64,000 nt of DNA, taken from contig NZ_BBJO01000005.1 of assembly GCF_000739575.1 (NCBI RefSeq), positions 62,001 through 126,000 of the forward strand, given 5' to 3'. Of this stretch, positions 26,758 through 35,867 are shown piece after piece (the first letter of the stretch is position 1; every line of letters starts with the position of its first letter). The notes under the pieces were generated by a model, which saw only the letters and a list, made by a program, of their open reading frames with translations, was not told the origin of the DNA and made no database searches. Origin of the DNA: Halobellus rufus (GTDB lineage Archaea; Halobacteriota; Halobacteria; Halobacteriales; Haloferacaceae). A program made the translations under genes and the position numbers.

Positions 26758-27339
26758 ATGCCGATCGAACCGTTCGATCCCGACCGCACAGCCGTCATCG
26801 TCGTCGATATGCAGAACGGCTTCTGTCACCCCGACGGGAGCCTCCACGCTCCCGCGAGCGAGGCTGTCGTCGACGACGTGGTCGACCTCGTCGCCGACGC
26901 CCGCGACGCCGGCGCGCGGATCGTGTACACCCGCGACGTCCACCCGCCCGAGCAGTTCGAGGACGCGCACTACTACGACGAGTTCGACCGCTGGGGCGAA
27001 CACGTCGCCGAGAACTCCTGGGAGGCCGAACTGGTCGAGGAACTCGACGTCCACGAGGAGGATCACGTCGTCGAAAAGCACACCTACGACGCCTTCTACC
27101 AGACGGAACTCGACGGGTGGCTGTCGGCGCGCGGCGTCGACGACCTCCTCGTCTGCGGCACGCTCGCGAACGTCTGCGTCCTCCACACCGCGGGCAGCGC
27201 CGGACTGCGCGACTACCGCCCGGTACTCGTCGAGGACGCCATCGGAGCCATCGAGGACGACCACAAGGAGTACGCCCTCGATCACGCCGACTGGCTCTTC
27301 GGCGAAGTCGGGACTCGGGACGAGGTCGTCTTCGAGTAG
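26758..27339 (+). CDS. isochorismatase-family hydrolase, probable nicotinamidase
   Basis: Protein of 193 residues, ATG at 26758 (MPIEPFDPDRTAVIVVDMQNGF). The catalytic triad region is seen: Asp in VVDMQNGF, Lys in VVEKHTYDAF, and the nucleophilic Cys in CGTLANVCVLHTA with the cis-peptide before it. These features suit nicotinamide to nicotinate hydrolysis, but the family also hydrolyses other amides and isochorismate. The gene lies 1.7 kb from nicotinate phosphoribosyltransferase, which supports an NAD-salvage role. Confidence 0.85.
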   Translation: MPIEPFDPDRTAVIVVDMQNGFCHPDGSLHAPASEAVVDDVVDLVADARDAGARIVYTRDVHPPEQFEDAHYYDEFDRWGEHVAENSWEAELVEELDVHEEDHVVEKHTYDAFYQTELDGWLSARGVDDLLVCGTLANVCVLHTAGSAGLRDYRPVLVEDAIGAIEDDHKEYALDHADWLFGEVGTRDEVVFE

Positions 27340-27363
27340 CCCGGCGTTTCGAGGGACCGCCGG

Positions 27364-27885
27364 TCACCCACGAAACAGCCGGTAGGACGCCTGTCCCGTG
27401 GCGACGGCCTCGCCCGAGGTCGTCCCCTCCCAGCGGCGCGAGGCGTCGTCGTCGACGTCCTCGGGGATCCGGCTGACGACCGTCACCGTGCTGACGCCGA
27501 TGGTCCCGCCCGCCCGGACGACCTCCGCGGTCGCGGTCAGGTCCCCCGAGGCGCGCCGGAGGTAGTTGACGTTGAGGTTCACGGTGGCGACGTTGCCGTC
27601 GATGGGATCGTCCAGCAACGTCCGCTGGGCGATGCCCCCCGCCGTGTCGATGAGCGTCGCCGCGATGCCGCCGTGGACGGTCGGCGGATTCGTCGTGTTC
27701 GTCAGTTTCTCGTCGTACGGAATAGCCATCACCACGCGCCCCGGTTCGAGCGTCTCGACCGTCGTTCCGAGCCACGAGAGGTAGCCGTGCTCGCGTTCGA
27801 TGTGCGCCTGGACGAACGCCGCCGCGTCGTCGGGAAGTTCCGACAGCCCATCGCCCTCGCCGGTCGCCTCGCCCTCGTCGGTCAT
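27364..27885 (-). CDS. PaaI-type hotdog thioesterase
   Basis: Protein of 173 residues, ATG at 27885 (MTDEGEATGEG). The hotdog fold is marked by the helix/strand TVHGGIAATLIDTAGGIAQ, the catalytic HGG motif of PaaI thioesterases, and NLNVNYLRRASGDLTATAEV. It hydrolyses an acyl-CoA, possibly phenylacetyl-CoA-type or a fatty acyl-CoA. The first 25 residues are an acidic extension. It is convergent with the isochorismatase gene, about 25 bases away. Confidence 0.88.
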   Translation of the reverse strand: MTDEGEATGEGDGLSELPDDAAAFVQAHIEREHGYLSWLGTTVETLEPGRVVMAIPYDEKLTNTTNPPTVHGGIAATLIDTAGGIAQRTLLDDPIDGNVATVNLNVNYLRRASGDLTATAEVVRAGGTIGVSTVTVVSRIPEDVDDDASRRWEGTTSGEAVATGQASYRLFRG

Positions 27886-27963
27886 ACCCACTCAGGGCGG
27901 GGCGTGCGTATAGTACCCGACGGTCTCGCCGCGGTGCCGGCGACGCCCGTCTCTTTCCCCGGC

Positions 27964-28943
27964 CTAGCCGAGCCTGATCGGGTCGTCGCTCTCGCGGACG
28001 GACACCTCGACGCGCTCGCCGACCCGGAACGAGCGTTCCGGACAGACGAGTTTGGCCCCGAACTCGGGGTCCAGCGCGGCGAAGAGCGAGAGACCGGTGA
28101 TTCGGTCGCCGTTCGCGAGCACGTCGATAGCGCGCCACGCGACGTTCCGCCCCGACGCGTCGCCGACGTGGTGGCCGAGGAACGACACCGGTGCGGCCGC
28201 GTTCCGCCCCGCGCCGCGCTCGCTCCGCAGCGCACCCCCTCCGGCGTAATGCGCTAGTCCGCCGTCGAGGACGACCCGTTCGCCGTCGCCGAGGACCCCC
28301 GAGATCCCGGCGAACCGCTCTCCCGGTGCCGGGTGCGTCGGCGCGTCGAGGAGCGCGTAGGTGTCGCCGGTCTCGACGACCGTGCCGACGCCGTCCCACG
28401 CGAGCGGTTCGACGTCGACGTCGGCGACGACTGGGAGCGACCCGCCGGCGCGGTGGAGGTTCTGTCCGGCGCGTCGGAACCCGACGTGGACGTGGTTCGC
28501 GACCCACGGCGCGAAGAAGCCCGAGCGGACCATCGGTCCGAGCGAGTCGCCGACGTCGACGGTCTCGCCGGCCTCGACCGTCGGTCGGACGTGGAGGACG
28601 CGCGCGACGAGGCCATCAGCGGCGTCGATTTCCTCGCTAACGATCCCGCTCCGCTCGCAGTCGACGTCGACGAGAATCAGGTGCTCCTCGTCGTGCGCGT
28701 AGGACTTCGGCGGCGCGCGCACCGTCTGCGTCTCCAACACCTCGCCGCGACGGGGGAGAGTCCCTCGTTCGTCGCCGGATAGAGGTCGATCGCACAGCCC
28801 GCGCCGTGTGCGGGATACGGCGAGTTGTAGAGCGAGAACTGCCGGTATCGGCGGAGCGTCGACAGGGGGACGCGGACGCCGCTGTCGGCGGATCGTGGGT
28901 CGCCGGTCGTCTCCCGACGCCCCCGATCCGCATCCGGCGTCAC
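27964..28943 (-). pseudogene. M23-like conserved protein, frameshifted
   Basis: The GTG at 28943 opens a frame (VTPDADRGRRETTGDPRS) that holds until about 28747, after which similarity continues in another frame (GEVLETQTVRAPPKSYAHDE) to the stop at 27964. Adding one base to the G run near 28746 gives 326 residues. Features weakly recalling M23 peptidases are AHGAGCAIDLYP (His46, Asp53) and NHVHVGFR (His151, His153). No enzyme activity is shown. No signal peptide is apparent. The damage fits a one-base sequencing deletion. The family is uncertain. Confidence 0.55.
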
Positions 28944-29012
28944 GTCGAATCACCGGCCATACCGCCCGGCGGGACCGAGAGCGCTTAGGTGCGTCGGCAC
29001 CGACTCCCGAGC

Positions 29013-29750
29013 GTGATCGACCGCCTCGCCTCCGACTGTGAGACCGTCCGAACCGTCCGCGGGCGCGCGCCGTCGCTGGACGCCGATCGGGCGGTCGTCG
29101 AGGAGCTCAGCGACGCAGTCGCGACGACTGGGGTGCCCGCGGTCCGCGTCTGGACGCCGCACCGCCAGGTGGCGTTCGGCCGGCGCGACGCGCGTGCCGA
29201 GGGGTACGAGCGGGCCCGCCAGCGGGCGGACGCGAACGGCTACCCCGCGATCGAACGCAGCGTCGGGGGCCGTGCGGTCGCGTACACCGGGACGACGGTC
29301 GCGTTCGCGGCGGTCGTCCCGACGGCGACGCCGCGGCAGGAGACGACGGCGCGCTACGAGGCAGCGACCACGGGCGTCGTCCGCGCGTTGCGGTCGTTGG
29401 GCGTCCCCGCCCGCCGCGGTGAGCCGGACGCGTCGTTCTGTCCCGGCGAGCACTCGGTGCAGGCGCGCGGGAAGATCGCCGGACTCGCCCAACGCATCCA
29501 GCGGGAGACGGCGCGCGTCTCGGGCATCGTCGTCGTCGACGGCCACGAGGAACTCGCGACGGTCCTCGACGAGGTCTACGACGCGCTCGGCGTTCCGTTC
29601 GCGCCGGAGTCGGTCGGCAGCGTCGCCCGCGGCGGCGGACCCGCTGACTCGGAAGCGGTCGTCGACGCGCTGTTCGACGCATTTTGCGGTGATCTCTCGA
29701 CAGAGTCGGTCTCGGTGGAGGACGTTCTCGCGGACGATCCCACGCGCTGA
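29013..29750 (+). CDS. lipoate--protein ligase / octanoyltransferase-like protein
   Basis: Biotin/lipoate A/B-type protein of 245 residues. The start is placed at the GTG at 29013 (VIDRLASDCETVRTV), 27 bases after a cttaggt TATA-like box; the ATG-less frame upstream is not family-like. Motifs: IERSVGGRAVAYTGTTVAF (the R-x-G-G-G/R-x-V lipoyl pocket) and ARGKIAGLAQRIQ, which holds the catalytic Lys. It attaches lipoate or octanoate to E2 or GcvH proteins. Which acyl source it uses is not evident. Confidence 0.82.
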   Translation: MIDRLASDCETVRTVRGRAPSLDADRAVVEELSDAVATTGVPAVRVWTPHRQVAFGRRDARAEGYERARQRADANGYPAIERSVGGRAVAYTGTTVAFAAVVPTATPRQETTARYEAATTGVVRALRSLGVPARRGEPDASFCPGEHSVQARGKIAGLAQRIQRETARVSGIVVVDGHEELATVLDEVYDALGVPFAPESVGSVARGGGPADSEAVVDALFDAFCGDLSTESVSVEDVLADDPTR

Positions 29751-29788
29751 ACCGTCGGGCTTAGGTCGCCTCCGGGTGAGACGGAGGT

Positions 29789-31089
29789 ATGTCGATGCTC
29801 TTTCGCGACGCGCGTCTCGCCGACGGTCGAGTTCGCGACGTCCGAGTCGAATCGGGTCGGATCGCCGCCGTCGATCGCTCACTCGCAGCTGCGGACGACG
29901 ATCAGATCGTCGAGGCGGACGAACGGCTGCTGCTCCCGGGCGCGATCGACGCCCACGTCCACTTCCGCGAACCCGGCCACGCACACAAGGAGACGTGGGC
30001 GACAGGGTCGCGGAGCGCTGCCGCTGGCGGCGTGACGACCGCCGTCGATCAGCCGAACACCACGCCGCCGACGATCTCCGGGGAGGCGTTCGACGAGAAG
30101 GCGTCGCTCGCGGCGGGTTCGTGCATCGACTACGGTCTCAACGGCGGCGTCACGCCCGAGTGGGACCCCGACTCGCTGTTCGACCGTCCGCTGTTCGCGC
30201 TCGGCGAGGTCTTCCTCGCGGACTCGACCGGCGATATGGGCATCGACGCGGACCTGTTCGCGGACGCGGTCGAGCGGGCGGCCGACGCGGACGTCGTCGT
30301 CACTGTCCACGCCGAGGACGCCGACCTGTTCGACGAGTCGGCCCGCGAGCGCGACGCCGGCGGGGTCGGTCGCGACGCCGACGCGACGTCTGGAGTCGGT
30401 ACCGCCGCGCCGAGGCGGAGGCCGCGGCCGTCGAGCGCGCAGTCGACGTCGGCGCGGCGTCCGGTGCCGACGTCCACATCGCACACACGAGTACGCCCGA
30501 GGGCGTCGACGCGGCCGTCGCTGGCGGCGCGACCTGCGAAGCGACCCCGCATCACCTCTTTCTCTCCCGCGAGGACGCGACCGAACTGGGAACGTACGGG
30601 CGGATGAACCCGCCGCTCCGGAGCGAGGAGCGACGCGAGAAGCTGTGGCAGCGGCTCGTCGACGGCGGCGTCGACATCGTCGCGACAGACCACGCGCCGC
30701 ACACCGTCGAGGAGAAGGAGGTCGGTCTGTGGGACGCCCCGAGCGGCGTCCCCGGCGTCGAGACGATGCTGCCGCTGCTGCTGGAGCGGGCGCGGCGGGG
30801 AGAGATCTCCTACGAGCGCGTCCGCGACGTCACGTCGACGAACGTCGCGGAGATCTTCGACCTCCCGCAGAAGGGCCGCGTCGCCGAGGGCTACGACGCG
30901 GACCTCGTGCTCGTCGATCCGGGGGTCTCACGGGAGATCCGCGGGGAGGATCTCCACTCGAAGTGCGGGTGGACGCCGTTCGAGGGATTCGACGGCGTCT
31001 TCCCGGACCTGACGCTGGTCCGGGGAGAGGTCGTCTACGACGGCGACGACGTCGTGGGTGACTCGGACGGACAGAACGTCCGGCGATAG
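29789..31089 (+). pseudogene. pyrC: dihydroorotase, frameshifted
   Basis: Amidohydrolase that cyclises carbamoyl-aspartate to dihydroorotate in pyrimidine synthesis. The ATG at 29789 (MSMLFRDARLADGRV) opens a frame with IDAHVHFREPGH, the metal-binding HxH motif, up to about 30385. It then continues in the next frame (VWSRYRRAEAEA; HIAHTSTPEGVD; VATDHAPHTVEEK, the catalytic Asp region) to the TAG at 31087-31089. One base added near 30385 gives 433 residues, the normal length. All active-site residues are present, so a sequencing error is likely. Confidence 0.88.
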
Positions 31090-31107
31090 CCGTCGCTGCA
31101 CGGGTTT

Positions 31108-31302
31108 GGCGAACAGCCGGCACCCGCGCGGACGACGTGTGAAGAGACGCGTCGCTGCCGCCTCGGTGTCGCCGATTCCCCCGCGTCGGCGTGCCGGACA
31201 ACCGCTGCCCGACGCGGGACTACACTCAGATCACGGCGACGTTGGTCCCGCGATCTTATATAAACGCTCGCGAGGGTAGCGCCGGCTCCGCCCGGCAGTC
31301 CG
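31108..31302. repeat. intergenic hairpin element, copy B
   Basis: Related to the element at 5489-5660 and also placed between two convergent genes. It keeps ggcgaacagccg at the left, a 10-base inverted repeat CCCGCGTCGG (31180-31189) and CCGACGCGGG (31209-31218), loop CGG-ACAA-CCG-CTG, then cccgcgatc, cttatataaacgctcgc (31255-31271) and cccggcagtcc. The stem is one pair longer than in copy A while the loop differs at the first base of the tetraloop. The rest of the sequence is diverged with small insertions, so structure seems more conserved than sequence. Function unknown. Confidence 0.6.
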
Positions 31303-31313
31303 ACACCTCCGGT

Positions 31314-32084
31314 TCAGAGTCGCCGGTCCGCGAGCGCCGGGAACGACTCGCGCGTGTCTCGAACCTCGTCGAGGCCGACGTCCGCGTGAGCGACGCCCGG
31401 ACCCCGTCCCGCGTTCGCGCGCTCGACGCCCCACGGGTCGACGACCAGGCTCTCGCCGCCGAGTTCGACGCCCTCGACCGCTCCGGTGAGGTTCGCCGCG
31501 ACGAGGATCGACTGGTTCTCGACGGCCCGCGTCCGGGCGAACAGGTGCCAGTGGTCGAGTCGCTCGCGGGGCCACGCGGAGGTGACGAGCAGCGTCTCGA
31601 CCCCCGAATCGACGAGCGAGCGGTAGAGCGTCGGAAACCGGAGGTCGTAGCAGGTCGTCAGTCCGACCGTTCCGAGGTCGGTTTCGACGGCGCAGGGCTC
31701 GGTGCCCGGCGAGAGCAGGTTCGACTCCTCGGAGTCGTACCCGAACAGGTGGACCTTCCGGTAGGTCGCGAGCAGGTCGCCGTCCGGGCCGAACAGCAGC
31801 GACGTGTTGTACAGGTTCTCGCCGTCGCGTTCGACGAGACTGCCGCCGTGCAGGTGGATCGAGAGGTCGGCCGCGAGCCCCGACAGCCAGTCGGTCGTTG
31901 GACCCGGAACCGGTTCCGCGGCGTCCCGGTAGGCGTCGAACGCGAAGTAGCCGACGGGCCACAGTTCGGGGAGGACGAGAAGCTCCGCCCCGTCGGCGGC
32001 GGCCGCACGGACTCGCGACTCGACCCGCTCCCTGTTGCCCTCCGGGTCGTTTCGGGCCGGGAGTTGGACGGCGGCGACGCGCAT
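31314..32084 (-). CDS. carbon-nitrogen hydrolase (nitrilase superfamily)
   Basis: Protein of 256 residues, ATG at 32084 (MRVAAVQLPARNDPEGNRER). The Glu-Lys-Cys triad is present: Glu in LLVLPELWPVG, Lys in TYRKVHLFGYD and Cys in VGLTTCYDLRFP. It hydrolyses a nitrile or amide such as an omega-amide or carbamoyl compound; the substrate is not clear. It starts directly after the end of glpK on the same strand (the stop and start are separated by 2 bases), so co-transcription with glpK is likely. Confidence 0.9.
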   Translation of the reverse strand: MRVAAVQLPARNDPEGNRERVESRVRAAAADGAELLVLPELWPVGYFAFDAYRDAAEPVPGPTTDWLSGLAADLSIHLHGGSLVERDGENLYNTSLLFGPDGDLLATYRKVHLFGYDSEESNLLSPGTEPCAVETDLGTVGLTTCYDLRFPTLYRSLVDSGVETLLVTSAWPRERLDHWHLFARTRAVENQSILVAANLTGAVEGVELGGESLVVDPWGVERANAGRGPGVAHADVGLDEVRDTRESFPALADRRL

Positions 32085-32086
32085 CC

Positions 32087-33622
32087 TCACTCCTCGTCTC
32101 GGGCCCAGTCGAGCGAGCGCTCGACGGCCTCCTGCCAGCGACCGTACCGCGTTTCGACGTCGGCGGCTCGTTCCGGCTCGAACTCGCGGTCGACGCGCCA
32201 GTTCTCGCGGAGTTCGTCGAGCGAACCCCAGTAGTCGACGGCGAGCCCGGCGGCGTAGGCCGCGCCGAGCGCGGTCGTCTCGTCGACCTCGGGGCGGACG
32301 ATGTCGGTGCCGACGACGTCCGCCTGGAGCTGACAGAGGAAGTTGTTCTTCACCGCGCCGCCGTCGACGCGGAGCCCCGACAGTTCGATGCCGCTGTCCT
32401 CGGTCATCGCCTCGGCGACGTCGCGCGTCTGGAACGCGATCGACTCCAGCGTCGCGCGGACGATGTGCTCGCGGCGCGTGCCGCGGGTCATCCCGACGAT
32501 CGTCCCCCGGGCGCGCTGATCCCAGTGCGGCGCGCCGAGGCCCGTAAAGGCGGGCACGAGGTAGACGCCGTCCGTCGAGTCGACCGAGCGGGCGAGCGCC
32601 TCGCTCTCGGCGGGGTTGTCGATCAGCGTCAGGTCTTCGAGCCACTCGATGGCCGCGCCGGTGATGAAGATCGACCCCTCCAGCGCGTACTGGGCGGGCT
32701 CGCCAGAGCGCTGGAAGCCGACGGTGGTGAGCAGCCCGTTGTCGGAGCTGACGGCGTCCGGTCCGGTGTTCATCAGCATGAACGAGCCCGTCCCGTAGGT
32801 GTTCTTCGCGTCCCCGGCGTCGAAACAGGTCTGGCCGAACAGCGCCGCCTGCTGGTCGCCGAGCGCGCCCGCGACGGGGACCGACGCGCCGAGGAACCCC
32901 TCGGGGTCGGTCGTGCCGTAGTGGTCGTCGTCCGAGGAGGGGCGGACCTCGGGGAGCATCGCCGCGGGGACGTCGAACTCCGCGAGCAGGTCGTCGTCCC
33001 ACGCCAGTTCGTGGATGTCGAACAGCATCGTCCGCGAGGCGTTCGTCACGTCGGTGACGTGCTCGCCGGTCAGTTTGTAGATCAGCCACGAGTCGATCGT
33101 CCCGAAGCAGAGCTCTCCGGCCTCCGCGCGGTCGCGGACGTCTTCCGGGCGCATCCGCTGGAGCTTGATCGGGTCGGCGTTGTCGAGGAGCCACTCGGCC
33201 TTCGTCGCCGAGAAGTACGCGTCGGGTTCGAGGCCGGTTCGCTCGCGCACCCACTCGTCTTTGCCCGCTCGCTCCAGCGCCTCGATCCGGTCCGTCGTCC
33301 GGCGGTCCTGCCAGACGATGGCGTTGTACACCGGCGTCCCCGACTCGCGGTCCCAGACGACGGTCGTCTCCCGCTGGTTCGTGATCCCGATCGCGGCCAA
33401 CTGCGAGGCGTCGATCCCGGCGTCGTCGAGCGCGCGTTCGATGACGGCGGTCGTGTTCTCCCAGATCTCCTCGGGGTCGTGTTCGACCCATCCCGGTTCG
33501 GGATAGAGCTGTTCGTGCGTCTCGTAGGCGTTCGCGACGGGTTCGCCGCCGTAGTCGAAGACGATGAACCGCGTTCCGGTCGTTCCCTGGTCGATCGCGC
33601 CGATGTACGTGCGTTCTTTCAT
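32087..33622 (-). CDS. glpK: glycerol kinase
   Basis: FGGY-family kinase of 511 residues, which phosphorylates glycerol to sn-glycerol 3-phosphate with ATP. The ATG at 33622 (MKERTYIGAIDQGTTGTRFI) gives the conserved DQGTTxTR start; WQDRRTTDRI and GSIFITGAAIEWLEDL follow, and GGAVKNNFLCQLQADV is the second phosphate/adenosine region. Glycerol is a main carbon source for haloarchaea. There is no glpABC in the window. The divergent promoter region at 33623-33838 contains A+T-poor DNA with a ggtgctaaaac box that could serve the opposite gene. Confidence 0.96.
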   Translation of the reverse strand: MKERTYIGAIDQGTTGTRFIVFDYGGEPVANAYETHEQLYPEPGWVEHDPEEIWENTTAVIERALDDAGIDASQLAAIGITNQRETTVVWDRESGTPVYNAIVWQDRRTTDRIEALERAGKDEWVRERTGLEPDAYFSATKAEWLLDNADPIKLQRMRPEDVRDRAEAGELCFGTIDSWLIYKLTGEHVTDVTNASRTMLFDIHELAWDDDLLAEFDVPAAMLPEVRPSSDDDHYGTTDPEGFLGASVPVAGALGDQQAALFGQTCFDAGDAKNTYGTGSFMLMNTGPDAVSSDNGLLTTVGFQRSGEPAQYALEGSIFITGAAIEWLEDLTLIDNPAESEALARSVDSTDGVYLVPAFTGLGAPHWDQRARGTIVGMTRGTRREHIVRATLESIAFQTRDVAEAMTEDSGIELSGLRVDGGAVKNNFLCQLQADVVGTDIVRPEVDETTALGAAYAAGLAVDYWGSLDELRENWRVDREFEPERAADVETRYGRWQEAVERSLDWARDEE

Positions 33623-33838
33623 ACTCGTGTGTCTGAAGTGCTCGTGGCCCGTCCGTTCGGTTCGTTTCCGCCGCCCGGAGTCCGTCGGGAAACGACGGCG
33701 ATCCGGCGGCCTGTTCTGCGAGTTGTCGGTGTAGTTCGGAGGTGGAGGGTGCTAAAACCCCGCGTTCTCAGCGCGGTGGTGCGCGTCTCACGCCGTCCGG
33801 CGAAAGCTATCTACCGTCGGCGACTGCAAGGTAGTCGT

Positions 33839-35269
33839 ATGTCCGATCCCTTTGTGGTCGTCGGCGGTGACGCCGCCGGACTCTCGGCGGCGAGCAAGTG
33901 CCTGCGAACCGATCCCGACCGCGAGGTCGTCGTCTTCGAGAAGGGCGAGTGGGTCTCGTACGCGCACTGCGGCACGCCGTACTTCGTGAAAGGCGAGGTC
34001 GACCGGCTCTCGGACCTGCTGTCGCTGTCGCCGGAGGCGGCGGAAGAGCGCGGCATCGACCTCCGGCGCGGCCACGAGGTCCGCGCGGTCGATACCGACG
34101 CGAAGACGGTCACCGTCGCGGCCGACGGCGCGACGTTCGAGCAGCCCTACGGCGACCTGCTCGTCGCGACCGGCGCGCACGCGGTCTCCGAGCCGATCGA
34201 GGGCGCGACGCTCGACGGCGTCTTCACCCTCCACGGACTCGACCACGCCGCGGCGATCCGCGCGTACCTCACGCCGCCGGAGGAGTTCGACGTCGACGCC
34301 CTCGGCGGCGGCGACGCCCTCGACCCGGCGGTCGTCGAACGCTACGGGGCGATGACCCCGCCCGAGACGGTCGCGGTCGTCGGCGCGGGCTACGTCGGGG
34401 TCGAGATGGTCGAGGCGTTCGACGCGTGGGACCTCGACGTCCACCTGTTCCAGCGCTCGGAGCGTCCCGTTCCGGGCTTCGGCGAGGCGGTCGGCGACGC
34501 CGTCACCGAGCACCTCCGCGAGTCGGGCGTCACCCTGCATCTCGGCGAGGAAGTGAGCCGCCTCGACGGCGACGGCGGGCACGTCGGTCGGGTCGTCTGC
34601 GAGAGCGGCTCCGAACTCGCGGTCGACGCCGCGCTCGTCGGCATCGGCATTGAACCCAACACCGACCTCTTGGACGGAACCCCGGTCGAGATCGGCGACT
34701 CGGGGGCCGTCGTCACCGACGCGTACGGCCGGACGTCCGTCGAGAACGTCTACGCCGCGGGCGACGTCGCGGAGATGCCGCATATGGTGACTGAGGACCC
34801 CACGTGGGACCCGCTCGGGCTCCCGGCGAACCGCGCCGGCCGGGCCATCGGCGCGACGGTCGGCGGCGACTCCACGCCCGTCGGCTCGGTGGCGGGCACG
34901 GCGATGGTGAAGGCGTTCGACCTCGAGTGCGGACGGACCGGCATCCTCGATCACGAGCGCGCCCGCGAGGCCGGCTTCGACCCCGTCTCGGAGACGATCA
35001 CCGCCGGCTCCCGGTCGGGCTACTACCCCGGCGCGGCCGAGACGACCGTCACGCTCGTCGCCGACCGAGACTCCGGTCTGCTCCTCGGCGGGAGCATCGT
35101 CGGCACCGACCGCGCGGCGGTCCGGATCGACACGGTCGCGACGGCGCTCGGCGGCGAGATGACGGTCGCGGAACTCGAACGGCAGGATCTCGGATACGCG
35201 CCGCCGTTCAGCCCCGTCTGGGACCCCGTCCTCGTCGCCGCCAAGGTGCTGAACGGGTCGCTCCCGTAA
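33839..35269 (+). CDS. FAD-dependent NAD(P)-disulfide oxidoreductase, CoA-disulfide-reductase-like
   Basis: Flavoprotein of 476 residues, ATG at 33839. FAD binding: VVVGGDAAGLSAAS. The single active-site Cys is in SYAHCGTPYFV (about residue 44), as in CoA-disulfide reductase and NADH oxidase/persulfide reductase. NAD binding: VAVVGAGYVGVEMVEAF; the FAD end loop is NVYAAGDVAEMPHMV. A polar insertion near residues 142-172 (PPEEFDVDALGGGDAL) is not usual in short homologues. It probably reduces CoA or other low-molecular-weight disulfides or persulfides with NADPH. The frame upstream of 33839 is a shadow of glpK. Confidence 0.88.
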   Translation: MSDPFVVVGGDAAGLSAASKCLRTDPDREVVVFEKGEWVSYAHCGTPYFVKGEVDRLSDLLSLSPEAAEERGIDLRRGHEVRAVDTDAKTVTVAADGATFEQPYGDLLVATGAHAVSEPIEGATLDGVFTLHGLDHAAAIRAYLTPPEEFDVDALGGGDALDPAVVERYGAMTPPETVAVVGAGYVGVEMVEAFDAWDLDVHLFQRSERPVPGFGEAVGDAVTEHLRESGVTLHLGEEVSRLDGDGGHVGRVVCESGSELAVDAALVGIGIEPNTDLLDGTPVEIGDSGAVVTDAYGRTSVENVYAAGDVAEMPHMVTEDPTWDPLGLPANRAGRAIGATVGGDSTPVGSVAGTAMVKAFDLECGRTGILDHERAREAGFDPVSETITAGSRSGYYPGAAETTVTLVADRDSGLLLGGSIVGTDRAAVRIDTVATALGGEMTVAELERQDLGYAPPFSPVWDPVLVAAKVLNGSLP

Positions 35270-35280
35270 CTGGGCGCGTA

Positions 35281-35560
35281 CGACGAGACGGGATTCCTAC
35301 CGAGGCGAGTGCTGGCGGGCGCTCCGTCGCCCGGCACACGCACGCGAGGGGCGACGAGCGAGCCCCGCGAGCGAGGAGTCGGCTGGGGAGGGTGAGGCGG
35401 TGCGGTCGGGTGGGATCGCAAGGGGCCGGTAGGCGGACGAGCGAGGCGACGCCAAGCACCGCAGGAGCGACCGCCGGGAGCGACGAGGCGCGCAGCGAGC
35501 CGCAGCCGTCCACCGACCGGGGGCTTGCAGGTGCTTCGCGGTTTTGCGACGTAGCGTTGC
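35281..35560 (+). repeat. GAGCGA-rich intergenic repeat
   Basis: No plausible gene exists between 35270 and 35615. The stretch is a GC-rich low-complexity sequence full of gagcga, gcgagcga and cgacgagcg. Its middle block (near 35388-35430) holds ggctggggagggtgaggcgg and gtgggatcgcaagggg, and the end has gggggcttgcaggtgcttcgcgg. I recall very similar high-copy repeats in Halorubrum and related genomes, often beside tRNA genes; this was not searched. A short hairpin with arms CTCGCCGC (35582-35589) and GCGGCGAG (35604-35611) follows and may end the tRNA transcript. Confidence 0.6.
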
Positions 35561-35581
35561 CCGATCAATTCATTGAGCGAA

Positions 35582-35611
35582 CTCGCCGCTCGCGACGTTG
35601 CTCGCGGCGAG
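35582..35611 (-). terminator. hairpin downstream of tRNA-Lys
   Basis: An 8-base perfect inverted repeat, CTCGCCGC and GCGGCGAG, separated by 14 bases, lies 5 bases beyond the 3' end of tRNA-Lys. It is a likely 3'-end or terminator structure. There is no T run, so this is tentative. Confidence 0.4.
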
Positions 35612-35615
35612 AATA

Positions 35616-35689
<74 letters not shown>

Positions 35690-35715
35690 GCACCGACTGC
35701 TAACTGTCCGCCGGT

Positions 35716-35722
35716 GATAAGC
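35716..35722 (-). promoter_or_regulatory. TATA box of tRNA-Lys
   Basis: The minus-strand sequence gcttatc lies about 27-33 bases before the 5' end of tRNA-Lys in GC-rich surroundings, the normal TATA position for an archaeal tRNA gene. Confidence 0.5.
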
Positions 35723-35867
35723 GTTTACTCTCGGGTTCACCCGATCGACGCACCGAGGTAGAAGCATCTATACCTTCACCCCTCGACGTGTCTTTCAATC
35801 GCGTGGTGGGGATCTACTTCGACTGGCAATTCGTCGAGCGGGTCACGGAGGAACGCACTCGGGACAG

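Noticed and set aside
31898-33838. Long N-terminal extension of the flavoprotein frame across glpK
   Set aside because: The extension is opposite glpK and has no flavoprotein motifs; the family start is the ATG at 33839.
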